Source: Ardenticatenaceae bacterium (GTDB taxonomy: Bacteria > Chloroflexota > Anaerolineae > Promineifilales > Promineifilaceae). Taken from it: 64,000 nucleotides of DNA. Made by a program: the position numbers and the translations under genes. Where the stretch lies: the NCBI GenBank assembly GCA_020634455.1, contig JACKBQ010000002.1, positions 806,001-870,000 on the forward strand, given 5' to 3'. Of the stretch, positions 57,742 through 64,000 are shown piece by piece. Position 1 is the first letter of the stretch, and the number at the start of each line of letters is the position of its first letter. The notes below the pieces were generated by a model that did no database searches, was not told where the DNA came from, and saw nothing but the letters and a program-made list of their open reading frames with translations.

Positions 57742-59505
57742 GTGAGTGAATTTGACGTTAATAGATCACAGCAGACTGACAAAAGTACCACTGGTCGCTG
57801 GGTCTTATCCCACCTTTCACACCACAAGTTGCTCATTATTGGCATGTTTGTTGGCGCTTTTGGCAATGCGGCGCTGGCGGCTGTGGTTCCCGTGCTTATT
57901 GGCCGTGCGTTTGATGCGGCGCTGGCTTCGCCAGCCGATTTGCGCACCATTGGCTTGATGGCGTTGGGGGTGATTGGCAGCCAGTCGGTGCGGGCTGTGT
58001 TGCAGTTGGGGCGTAACTTTTCTAGCGCGGTGATGGGCGAGCGGCTGGAGCGGGACATGCGCGAGGAGCTTTATATCAGTTTGCTAGGCAAGAGCACCGC
58101 CTTCCACGATTCGCAGCCGGTTGGCGATACCATGGCGCGGGCCACCAATGATGTCCATGAAGTCAATCTGCTCATGAATCCGGGGGTGAATTTAGTAGCT
58201 GGTTCGGCCAATTTTATGCTTATGCCGCTGCTGGTGGCTCCCAGTTATCACCCACAGTTGGCGGCTGCGCCGTTGTTTTTTATGGTCACTTACATTTTGG
58301 CAGTGGTGCGGTATTTGCGGGTGCTGCAAGGGGTGGCGGATCGGGTGCGGCGGGCGTTTGGAACGTTGAACGGCCGTCTCGCCGAAGCAATTGACGGGAT
58401 TGAGCTGGTAAAAAGTACGGCGCAGGAAGTACAGGAAATTGGCTTGTTCAACGACAACGCAACCGGGTATCGGGATGCGGCCGTGGAGCAGGGCAAAATT
58501 GAAGCCCGCTTTTTGCCGCTGCTGCTGCTGGGCATTACCCAGGGGCTGGGTTTTATGCACGCGCTCTACCTGTTCAACCTGGGGCAGATTGATGTGGGGG
58601 ATGTGGTTGCCTACATGGGGCTGCTGGCGCTGTTTGGCTTTCCTACGTTTATTTCGCTCATGGCTTATTCGCGGGTGTCGTTAGGTCTGGCTGGGGCACG
58701 GCGTATTTTGGAGCTGATGAATGCGGAGACGCTGCTGGACGAAAATGCAACGGGTCACCAGGCGGAAATTGAAGGTGCGGTGACGTTTGAGAATGTTGCC
58801 TTTGGCTATGCAGATGGCTCGCCTATACTGCAAAATATTAGTTTTGCCATTGTGCCAGGGCAGACGGTGGCCATTGTGGGGCAGACGGGGGCGGGCAAAA
58901 GCACATTGGCCAAGCTGATTAACCGGACATACGATGTGGGAAACGGCCGTCTTCTGGTAGACGGCATGGATGTGCGAGAGTGGAACCTGGCGGCGCTGCG
59001 GCGGCAAATTTCCATTATTGAACAAGACATCTTTTTGTTTTCGCGTACCGTCGGGGAAAATATTGCGTTTGGTTGCCCTGGCGCTACACAGGCGATGATC
59101 GAGGATGCGGCCAAAGCGGCCCAGGCCCACGACTTTATCCTGAACTTTAAGGATGGTTATGAGACGGTGATTGGCGAGCGCGGTGTGACGCTTTCTGGTG
59201 GGCAGCGGCAGCGGCTGGCGCTGGCGCGGGCGTTCCTCACCCGGCCGCGCATCCTCATTTTGGATGATTCTACCAGCGCGGTGGACAGCGCCACGGAAGA
59301 TCAGATTCAGCAGGCCATTGTGCAGGCGGCGGCCCGCCAAACCACCATTTTAATCACCCATCGGCTATCGCAGATTCGCTGGGCAGACAAGGTGGTGGTG
59401 ATGCGCAAGGGGCGGATGGAGGCGGTGGGCAGCCACGAGGAGCTGATGGCCAGTTCGGTGGCGTATCGCCGCATTTTTGAGCAGTACGAGGCGATTGAAG
59501 AGTAG
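57742..59505 (+). CDS. ABC exporter half-transporter (membrane plus ATPase), GTG start
   Basis: 587 residues starting at GTG 57742, with GAGGAAAA upstream. Six membrane helices occupy about 25-310. The ATPase domain has Walker A G-Q-T-G-A-G-K-S-T near 375, signature L-S-G-G-Q-R-Q-R-L, Walker B I-L-I-L-D-D-S-T-S-A-V-D and an H-loop T-H-R-L-S. The catalytic Glu after Walker B is Asp, a change usual in one partner of heterodimeric exporters. No second half-transporter lies next to it. Likely a multidrug or lipid exporter. Confidence 0.92.
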   Translation: MSEFDVNRSQQTDKSTTGRWVLSHLSHHKLLIIGMFVGAFGNAALAAVVPVLIGRAFDAALASPADLRTIGLMALGVIGSQSVRAVLQLGRNFSSAVMGERLERDMREELYISLLGKSTAFHDSQPVGDTMARATNDVHEVNLLMNPGVNLVAGSANFMLMPLLVAPSYHPQLAAAPLFFMVTYILAVVRYLRVLQGVADRVRRAFGTLNGRLAEAIDGIELVKSTAQEVQEIGLFNDNATGYRDAAVEQGKIEARFLPLLLLGITQGLGFMHALYLFNLGQIDVGDVVAYMGLLALFGFPTFISLMAYSRVSLGLAGARRILELMNAETLLDENATGHQAEIEGAVTFENVAFGYADGSPILQNISFAIVPGQTVAIVGQTGAGKSTLAKLINRTYDVGNGRLLVDGMDVREWNLAALRRQISIIEQDIFLFSRTVGENIAFGCPGATQAMIEDAAKAAQAHDFILNFKDGYETVIGERGVTLSGGQRQRLALARAFLTRPRILILDDSTSAVDSATEDQIQQAIVQAAARQTTILITHRLSQIRWADKVVVMRKGRMEAVGSHEELMASSVAYRRIFEQYEAIEE

Positions 59506-59569
59506 AAAAATCCGCAGATTTCGCAGATTTGCGCAGATTGCGCTTGCAGATTTTTTAATCTCTCTGTGA

Positions 59570-59590
59570 AACTCTGTGTTCCGCTTTTTA
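59570..59590 (+). repeat. CTCTGTGTTCCGCTTTTT repeat
   Basis: Matches, in reverse, the left end of the inverted repeat at 52918 with its flanking AAAAAGC. It lies just upstream of a small gene. Related ACAGAGTACACAGAG segments occur near 62815 and 63442. Confidence 0.45.
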
Positions 59591-59601
59591 GGGGAAAATT
59601 T

Positions 59602-59829
59602 ATGAAAGCACTTGTGTATTATTGCCGCTGGCATGAGGCCAGTTTGAGATTGCGGGGGCGGGATAGTACGGCCGTTTGGGGCCATCTTGTCTACAACACA
59701 GAAACGCCAGACGAAACGATGCAAGCATTTCGCTTTGAGCTGAAAACGTGGCGGCTTACGCTGCAAACCGAAGACGGCGAGGAAACGATTCAGCTAGATG
59801 AGATGGGGGTTGTGCAGTCTGAAAATTAG
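59602..59829 (+). CDS. Small hypothetical protein, 75 residues
   Basis: From the ATG at 59602 with AGGGGA upstream. Mixed alpha-beta with an acidic C-terminus (T-E-D-G-E-E-T-I-Q-L-D-E-M). Not recognised. Its 3' end overlaps the remnant of a kinase gene on the other strand. Confidence 0.55.
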   Translation: MKALVYYCRWHEASLRLRGRDSTAVWGHLVYNTETPDETMQAFRFELKTWRLTLQTEDGEETIQLDEMGVVQSEN

Positions 59830-59901
59830 GCGGGTGGCTAGCTGCTGTGCCAGCGTAGATTTGCCTGCACCACTCGTGCTTATGATGACAATTTGCTTCA
59901 T
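59822..59901 (-). pseudogene. Truncated P-loop kinase remnant
   Basis: From the ATG at 59901 the minus strand reads M-K-Q-I-V-I-I-S-T-S-G-A-G-K-S-T-L-A-Q-Q, a Walker A start closely like that of the kinase at 57486 (M-K-R-V-L-I-I-G-S-S-G-S-G-K-S-T). Similarity ends after about 25 residues and the frame stops at 59791 inside the opposite gene. Confidence 0.6.
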
Positions 59902-59929
59902 TATTAGGCAAAAACAGGACACAGATGCA

Positions 59930-59972
59930 CACAGATTACACGGATTTTCTGTTTTGTCTGTGTAAATCTGTG
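59930..59972 (-). terminator. Hairpin after the RelA/SpoT gene
   Basis: Arms CACAGATTACAC (59930-59941) and GTGTAAATCTGTG (59960-59972) pair with one bulge. It lies about 30 bp past the stop at 60001 on the minus strand. The sequence belongs to a CTGTGT-rich intergenic repeat type. Confidence 0.5.
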
Positions 59973-60000
59973 TTTACCGGTGTCTAGTTCAAAATAAAGA

Positions 60001-62229
60001 TTACCAGCGCTGCCGGTGCGCTTCGATGACGTTGGGCAGTGATTCCAGCTTTTGCAGCAGCCAGTTAAGCTGCTCCAAGCTCTTTACTTCCACGATGAGC
60101 GAAATGGTCATGATGTTGCCCACAGAGGTGCTTTTGGTTTTGGGGGTGTTGATGCGCTGCCCACGCAGGATGGCGACGATCTCTTCAATGATGTTGGGGC
60201 GGCGGTATGCTTTGAGCACGATGGGGATGGGGTAAACGGCCGTATCATCCCCCCAATCTACATCAATGAGCCGCTCAGGTTCTGTGGTGTTAATCACTTC
60301 CTTGCAGTCACTGCGGTGAATGGTGACACCTTGCCCGCGGGTGATGAAGCCTGTGATCGGTTCTGGGGGAATAGGCTGGCAGCATTTGGCCATGCGGGTG
60401 TGCAATCCGGTCACCCCGGTGATGGTGAGCCCCTGTTTTTTGGTAGGTTGTTGGAGGAGCAACGGCCGTAATTCATCATCCGGGTGAAGATTTTTCTCCA
60501 TCAGGGCAATCGCCCCGCTAATTTGGCGGCTTTGAATGTCGCCAAAGCCTACCTTGGCCAGGAACTGTTCCTCATCGGTAAATTTTAGCGACTGGGCAAT
60601 GTCGGAGACGGTGTAGGTGTCGCCCAGGCCCAGACGGCGCAGCTCTCGTTCCACCACTTCGCGCCCTTGCAGGATGTTTTGCTCGCGTTCTTGGTTGCGG
60701 AACCATTGGCGGATTTTGCTGCGGGTGCGGGTGCTGCCCGTGTAGCCCAGGCTGCCATTCATCCAGTCGCGGCTAGGTCCGCCCCGGTTGGTGGTTAAAA
60801 TTGAGACGCGCTCGCCAGATTTAAGCAGATAATCCAGGCTGACCATCTTGCCGTCTACCCGTGCGCCCCGGCAGCGGTGGCCGACTTCGGTGTGTATGGC
60901 GTAGGCAAAGTCAATGGGCGTGGAGCCAGCGGGCAAATCAATCACATCCCCCTTGGGGGTAAACACGTAAATGCGCTCGCCCAGGAGTTCGTTTTCCAGT
61001 AAGGTGTTGTCGTCATCTTCGTGGCTGTCTTCTTGCAGGCTGGCGAGCAGCTCGCGCAGGTTGTCTATGCGCTTTTTGACCGAACTGGCGACTTTGCCAC
61101 CTTCTTCTTTGTAGGTCCAGTGGGCGGCGACCCCTTTTTCGGCTTCATCGTGCATGCGGCGGGTGCGGATTTGCACCTCCAGGTTTTCGCCGGTTTTGGT
61201 GTCAATTACGGCCGTATGCAACGATTGATACCCGTTGGACTTGGGCGCGGCTATGTAATCGTCAAATTCGCGGGGGATGGGTTGCCACAGGCTATGCACC
61301 AAACCGAGTACCTGATAACACAAATAGCGGTCTTCTTCCTCCTTCTCTTTGGTACTTTTTTTAGCGTAGGCGTCTTTATCTTTTGGCTCCAAAATGACGC
61401 GCAGGGCCTGGATGTCAAAAATGTTGTCGAAATCGAGCTGCTTGCGCACCATTTTGCGGTAAATGGAGTAGATATGTTTAGAACGGCCGCTTACCGACCC
61501 GATGAGTCCATTTTCCCGAATGATTCTTTCTAGCCTGTCTACAGCCAGATCAATGTTTTCCATACGTTCGGCGCGGCGGGCAGCAAGCTGGCTGGCAATT
61601 TCTTTGTACTTTTCTGGCTGCAAATAGCGGAAGGCTAAATCTTCCAGCTCCCACTTAAGCTGCCAGATACCCAGCCGATTGGCCAACGGCGCATAGATGT
61701 TCATCGCTTCGTGGGCTACCAGGTAGCGCTGTTCTGGCGGCAGGTTGCTGGCTTTGCGCAAATCTTGCAGGCAGTCTGCCAGGCGAATGAGGATGACGCG
61801 AATATCTCCTTCGATGATAGCGAGCACGGCGCGGCGGACGCCTTCCAGCGTTTTGCGATCTGCTTCCGGGTCGCGGTGGCGCTGGTACTGCTCTTCGCTG
61901 GCGTAGGCGTAGAGCTGTTCTAGCCCTTTGATCAGCGAGGCTGGCTCCTCGCCAAAATACTTTTTGATGGTTTCAAAGGTTTGGCCAGTGTGGGGCAGTA
62001 GACTGTCGTGCAGCATACTGGCAATGAGGGTGGGTGGGTCTACACCTAGCTGGCTCATGGTGTGGGTAACGGCCAGATCGTGCTCGATGTACAATTCGCC
62101 GGAATCACGCTGACGGCCGTTATGAATCTGGTTGGCGAACTCATAAGCGCGTTTGACTTCTTGTGCGGAACGGCCGTTAGGTAAATGGTTTAGCAGCTCG
62201 TTGATGGTAACGATTGAAAGTTGGGTCAT
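60001..62229 (-). CDS. RelA/SpoT-family (p)ppGpp synthetase, probably synthetase-only
   Basis: 742 residues in the order HD hydrolase, synthetase, TGS, ACT. The hydrolase site is degraded: H50 and H74-D75 remain, but the HDxxED motif reads H-D-S-L-L-P (L78-P79 in place of E-D), and L-A-D-x-L-H-N-M reads L-A-D-C-L-Q-D-L (D156 in place of N). The synthetase looks intact: S-G-R-S-K-H-I-Y-S-I-Y-R, E-F-D-D-Y at 321-325, N-G-Y-Q-S-L-H-T, and E351 in E-V-Q-I-R-T. E-x-D-D is the motif of monofunctional RelA synthetases, whereas bifunctional Rel has R-x-K-D. A TGS domain (V-F-T-P-K-G-D-V-I-D-L-P) and a C-terminal ACT domain complete the protein. It makes the stringent alarmone at the ribosome. A separate hydrolase is expected elsewhere in the genome. 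Confidence 0.92.
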   Translation of the reverse strand: MTQLSIVTINELLNHLPNGRSAQEVKRAYEFANQIHNGRQRDSGELYIEHDLAVTHTMSQLGVDPPTLIASMLHDSLLPHTGQTFETIKKYFGEEPASLIKGLEQLYAYASEEQYQRHRDPEADRKTLEGVRRAVLAIIEGDIRVILIRLADCLQDLRKASNLPPEQRYLVAHEAMNIYAPLANRLGIWQLKWELEDLAFRYLQPEKYKEIASQLAARRAERMENIDLAVDRLERIIRENGLIGSVSGRSKHIYSIYRKMVRKQLDFDNIFDIQALRVILEPKDKDAYAKKSTKEKEEEDRYLCYQVLGLVHSLWQPIPREFDDYIAAPKSNGYQSLHTAVIDTKTGENLEVQIRTRRMHDEAEKGVAAHWTYKEEGGKVASSVKKRIDNLRELLASLQEDSHEDDDNTLLENELLGERIYVFTPKGDVIDLPAGSTPIDFAYAIHTEVGHRCRGARVDGKMVSLDYLLKSGERVSILTTNRGGPSRDWMNGSLGYTGSTRTRSKIRQWFRNQEREQNILQGREVVERELRRLGLGDTYTVSDIAQSLKFTDEEQFLAKVGFGDIQSRQISGAIALMEKNLHPDDELRPLLLQQPTKKQGLTITGVTGLHTRMAKCCQPIPPEPITGFITRGQGVTIHRSDCKEVINTTEPERLIDVDWGDDTAVYPIPIVLKAYRRPNIIEEIVAILRGQRINTPKTKSTSVGNIMTISLIVEVKSLEQLNWLLQKLESLPNVIEAHRQRW

Positions 62230-62418
62230 AGTTGGTTGGGTAAAACCATTTTGTGTTTAAGTGCAAAAAGGCGTCTCCGGTGGGGGAAGACGCCTGCTTG
62301 CTTTTGGTTCGCAACAGTTGTTGCCAGAGCCAAAACGATATGCGATTACAGACTCGATTGTTTCGCGAGTGTAAAGGATTAGGGGTTGTGTCAGAGGAAC
62401 CGTTGTCAGAACGGCCGT

Positions 62419-62793
62419 TTACACATCACTCCCATTAGCGTCGGTCTTGTCGCCACGGTTGGTTAGCTGCGATGCTTGTTCTTTACCCTTATCCAGCACA
62501 ATCCGCGCCTGTTCTTGCACACGTCCCCCAACGTCCATCACTTGTTGGCGCGTGCTGCTAAGGGCGGAACCTGCCTTGTCCAGATAATCCTGGCTGTAGG
62601 TGCCGGCGGTGTCGCGTACTTGCTGCATCCGCGCACTGCCGGACTGAATAAACTCATTGCTTTTATTGGCAATTTGGCTGCGGGTTTCTTCACCCGACTG
62701 GGGTGCCAAAATAATGGCTGTGGCCGCGCCAACGAGGCCGCCAATGACAAATCCTGCTAAAAATGCACCAAGATCATTTGAATTATCGCTCAT
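62419..62793 (-). CDS. YtxH-domain protein
   Basis: 124 residues. An N-terminal membrane segment (A-F-L-A-G-F-V-I-G-G-L-V-G-A-A-T-A-I-I-L-A-P) is followed by S-G-E-E-T-R-S-Q-I and a helical Gln/Ala-rich tail, the hallmark of YtxH stress-associated proteins. GGGAG precedes the ATG. The gap to the RelA/SpoT gene (62230-62418) holds one ACGGCCGT and no gene. Confidence 0.85.
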   Translation of the reverse strand: MSDNSNDLGAFLAGFVIGGLVGAATAIILAPQSGEETRSQIANKSNEFIQSGSARMQQVRDTAGTYSQDYLDKAGSALSSTRQQVMDVGGRVQEQARIVLDKGKEQASQLTNRGDKTDANGSDV

Positions 62794-62889
62794 AATTTTC
62801 TCCCATAAATTTTTGCCACAGAGTACACAGAGATTATTGAGTTTGTTCTGCTTCGACTCGGAATTGGGCGGTTGTGGCTTTATTTGAGT

Positions 62890-63345
62890 CTAGCGTGGAA
62901 TATTGTTTCGCGGGTTGCCAAACAGCGATTTTAACGCCTGACGAATACCAGCGACATGCACTCTGGCTTCGGTGACCGGTTTGACCACGTTTTTGCTAAC
63001 AAAAGTAGTCGTACCGCGAATGGTTCCAACGGTTTCGTTTGTTTTTTCCAAAATTGGTTTAATTTCAAATTCCAGCATGTTGACGAGGCGGATAATCATG
63101 AGCAGCATGAAAAGCAGCACCACGCCAAACAGGCAAGATTCCAGGGCAAGGGCAATGAGCAATACATCGCGCACCGCTTCGATGGCGGCAGCCTGGGTTC
63201 TGGCCAGCCAAATGATGCCCCACACGGATCCGCCAAGTAGAGCCACCACCAAAATGACAGCCAGGGCGATGTAAATAGGTTTTACGGAGATCAGTTTCTT
63301 CTGGTCTGGCGTTGTGCCAGTTGTGTTTACCACATTACTGTCCAC
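62890..63345 (-). CDS. Membrane-anchored protein of DUF948-like type, GTG start
   Basis: 151 residues from the GTG at 63345. A longer frame to a TTG at 63423 is open, but that TTG is part of a -35 box and the promoter lies inside the extension, so the shorter start is preferred. AGGAG lies 14 nt before the GTG, which is long. Two hydrophobic helices (I-Y-I-A-L-A-V-I-L-V-V-A-L-L-G-G and a longer one ending L-L-F-M-L-L-M-I-I-R-L) are followed by a soluble helical tail. Function unknown. Confidence 0.68.
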   Translation of the reverse strand: MDSNVVNTTGTTPDQKKLISVKPIYIALAVILVVALLGGSVWGIIWLARTQAAAIEAVRDVLLIALALESCLFGVVLLFMLLMIIRLVNMLEFEIKPILEKTNETVGTIRGTTTFVSKNVVKPVTEARVHVAGIRQALKSLFGNPRNNIPR

Positions 63346-63394
63346 TGGTGGATGTTTTGCTCCTGTTTCAAAGTTTGATGGAATTACAAGCGGA

Positions 63395-63423
63395 AGTATA
63401 GCATTAAAGCGTAGTGGCTTCAA
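63395..63423 (-). promoter_or_regulatory. Promoter of the DUF948-like gene
   Basis: TTGAAG (63418-63423), 17 bp, TATACT (63395-63400) on the minus strand, the same hexamer pattern as the J-domain gene promoter. Transcription should start near 63388. Confidence 0.65.
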
Positions 63424-63475
63424 AGTAGTGGTTTGTTTTTGCTACAGAGTACACAGAGGTTTTTGAGGGAGTGGT

Positions 63476-63751
63476 TTATTCGCGAACGGCCGTATCACCA
63501 GCCAGCCACCAGCTCAAAATCAGCGCCACCCAGGAACCCACGCTGGCGCTAAAAAGTTGCAATGCGCCCAGCCGCAGCCAGTTGAGGTTGATCAGGTCGC
63601 CCACAAAATGGCCAATGGCAAAACCAATCCAGGCGGCCACCAGATAAATGATGATGCGCCGCGCCGGGCCACCCACCAAAAAATGAAACCCCGCGCCGTA
63701 CGCCGTCGCCAGCAAAAAACCGAGAATGAGTCCAGAAGCAGCTACGGTCAT
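63476..63751 (-). CDS. Small integral membrane protein
   Basis: 91 residues with three hydrophobic helices (about 5-25, 33-55, 62-85). Its ATG overlaps the stop of the mnmA-like gene (ATGA at 63748-63751), so the two are translationally coupled. Function unknown. Confidence 0.75.
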   Translation of the reverse strand: MTVAASGLILGFLLATAYGAGFHFLVGGPARRIIIYLVAAWIGFAIGHFVGDLINLNWLRLGALQLFSASVGSWVALILSWWLAGDTAVRE

Positions 63752-64000
63752 GAAAGCACCTGAATATTGGCCAGTTTGAGGGTGGTCATTTCGAGAGGTA
63801 CCCCGTCAGCAATAATACCGCCGCCCAGGCACACATCGCCGTCGTAAAAGACGGCCCCTTGCCCTGCCGTGACGCCAAAAACGGGTTCATGGAAAGTGAC
63901 CAGGGAACGGCCGTTACCCAAATCCACCACCTCGCCAGGAATGGCCTGCGCCTTGTAGCGAATTTTAATTTGGGCGGGGATGGGTCGTTGTGGCGGACGG
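63748..64000 (-). CDS. mnmA: tRNA 2-thiouridylase MnmA, C-terminal part
   Basis: Runs in from the right edge, about 83 residues visible. P-A-Q-I-K-I-R-Y-K, V-T-F-H-E-P-V-F-G-V-T-A-G-Q-G-A-V-F-Y-D-G-D and G-G-G-I-I match the conserved C-terminal beta domain of MnmA, which thiolates U34 of tRNAs for Glu, Gln and Lys. The catalytic domain is outside the window. Confidence 0.85.
   Translation of the reverse strand, partial: RPPQRPIPAQIKIRYKAQAIPGEVVDLGNGRSLVTFHEPVFGVTAGQGAVFYDGDVCLGGGIIADGVPLEMTTLKLANIQVLS

Larger units (their letters stand above)
1695..63915. repeat. Highly iterated palindrome ACGGCCGT, genome-wide type
   Basis: About 105 exact copies counted by eye through the window, on average one per 600 bp, in coding and non-coding DNA. 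Examples: near 4489, 6361, 11964, 11982, 16453, 16473, 25391, 40590, 50683, 56394, 62170. Many are preceded by A or GA and followed by T or A, giving AACGGCCGTT-like forms. Near-copies ending in C (AACGGCCGC) lie near 825, 2073, 11386, 19161, 23331 and 61483. The longest gaps are about 2-2.5 kb (19.0-21.7, 40.6-43.1, 43.1-45.4 kb). Confidence 0.95.

Noticed and set aside
63346..63423. N-terminal extension of the DUF948-like protein from TTG 63423
   Set aside because: The TTG belongs to a -35 box and a TATACT lies inside the extension, so the region is promoter.

Overview
The window looks like a piece of a Chloroflexota chromosome (Anaerolineae/Caldilineae-like). That placement is an inference. 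It rests on lipoproteins and secreted proteins with long Thr/Pro linkers, clusters of DinB, VOC and other small enzymes, several intergenic hairpin repeat families, and protein styles common in that phylum. No rRNA or tRNA gene was recognised. The dominant sequence signature is the palindrome ACGGCCGT. I count about 105 exact copies by eye, roughly one per 600 bp, in genes and between genes alike, where an unbiased 64-kb sequence would hold about one. In reading frames it encodes T-A-V, (N/D)-G-R or x-R-P.

Layout. 1-4.4 kb: a sugar-type ABC transporter locus read leftwards (LacI-family repressor, a lipoprotein made of two tandem substrate-binding domains, and the start of a permease with an inserted SH3-like loop). 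Its promoter has an operator lying inside the -35/-10 spacer. 4.5-5.0 kb: a peroxiredoxin-like gene whose redox motif is U-x-x-C, with an in-frame TGA and a SECIS-like hairpin. 5-10 kb: a small protein, a J-domain protein, a class III nucleotide cyclase and a triple DinB-like protein. 10-19 kb: two very large paralogous secreted proteins with two c-type haem sites, a beta-helix region and DNRLRE/CBM-like modules. 19.9-28.2 kb: three consecutive signalling genes (CheB-CheR-PAS, a PAS/GAF hybrid kinase, and a REC-PAS-kinase). 28-42 kb: many small accessory enzymes (ankyrin, SDR, VOC, DinB, Imm-5-like, GNAT, DUF2200, RibD-like, peptidase E-like, cupin, LuxR, ATP-grasp-like, epimerase). A 41-bp tandem repeat array lies at 37.9-38.25 kb. 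43.2-44.0 kb: an IS5-family insertion sequence beside two genes in a stretch without the palindrome. 45-56 kb: creatininase-like protein, B12-binding radical SAM protein, alpha/beta hydrolase, MttB-family methyltransferase without pyrrolysine, S9 peptidase and CocE-like hydrolase. 55-64 kb: lipoprotein, ThpR, P-loop kinase, ABC exporter half, a RelA/SpoT homologue with a degraded hydrolase site, YtxH and other membrane proteins, and the 3' end of mnmA.

Most genes stand alone or in short runs separated by hairpins. The clear functional groups are the sugar transporter with its repressor, the three-gene signalling run, the paired haem proteins, and mnmA overlapping a small membrane protein.
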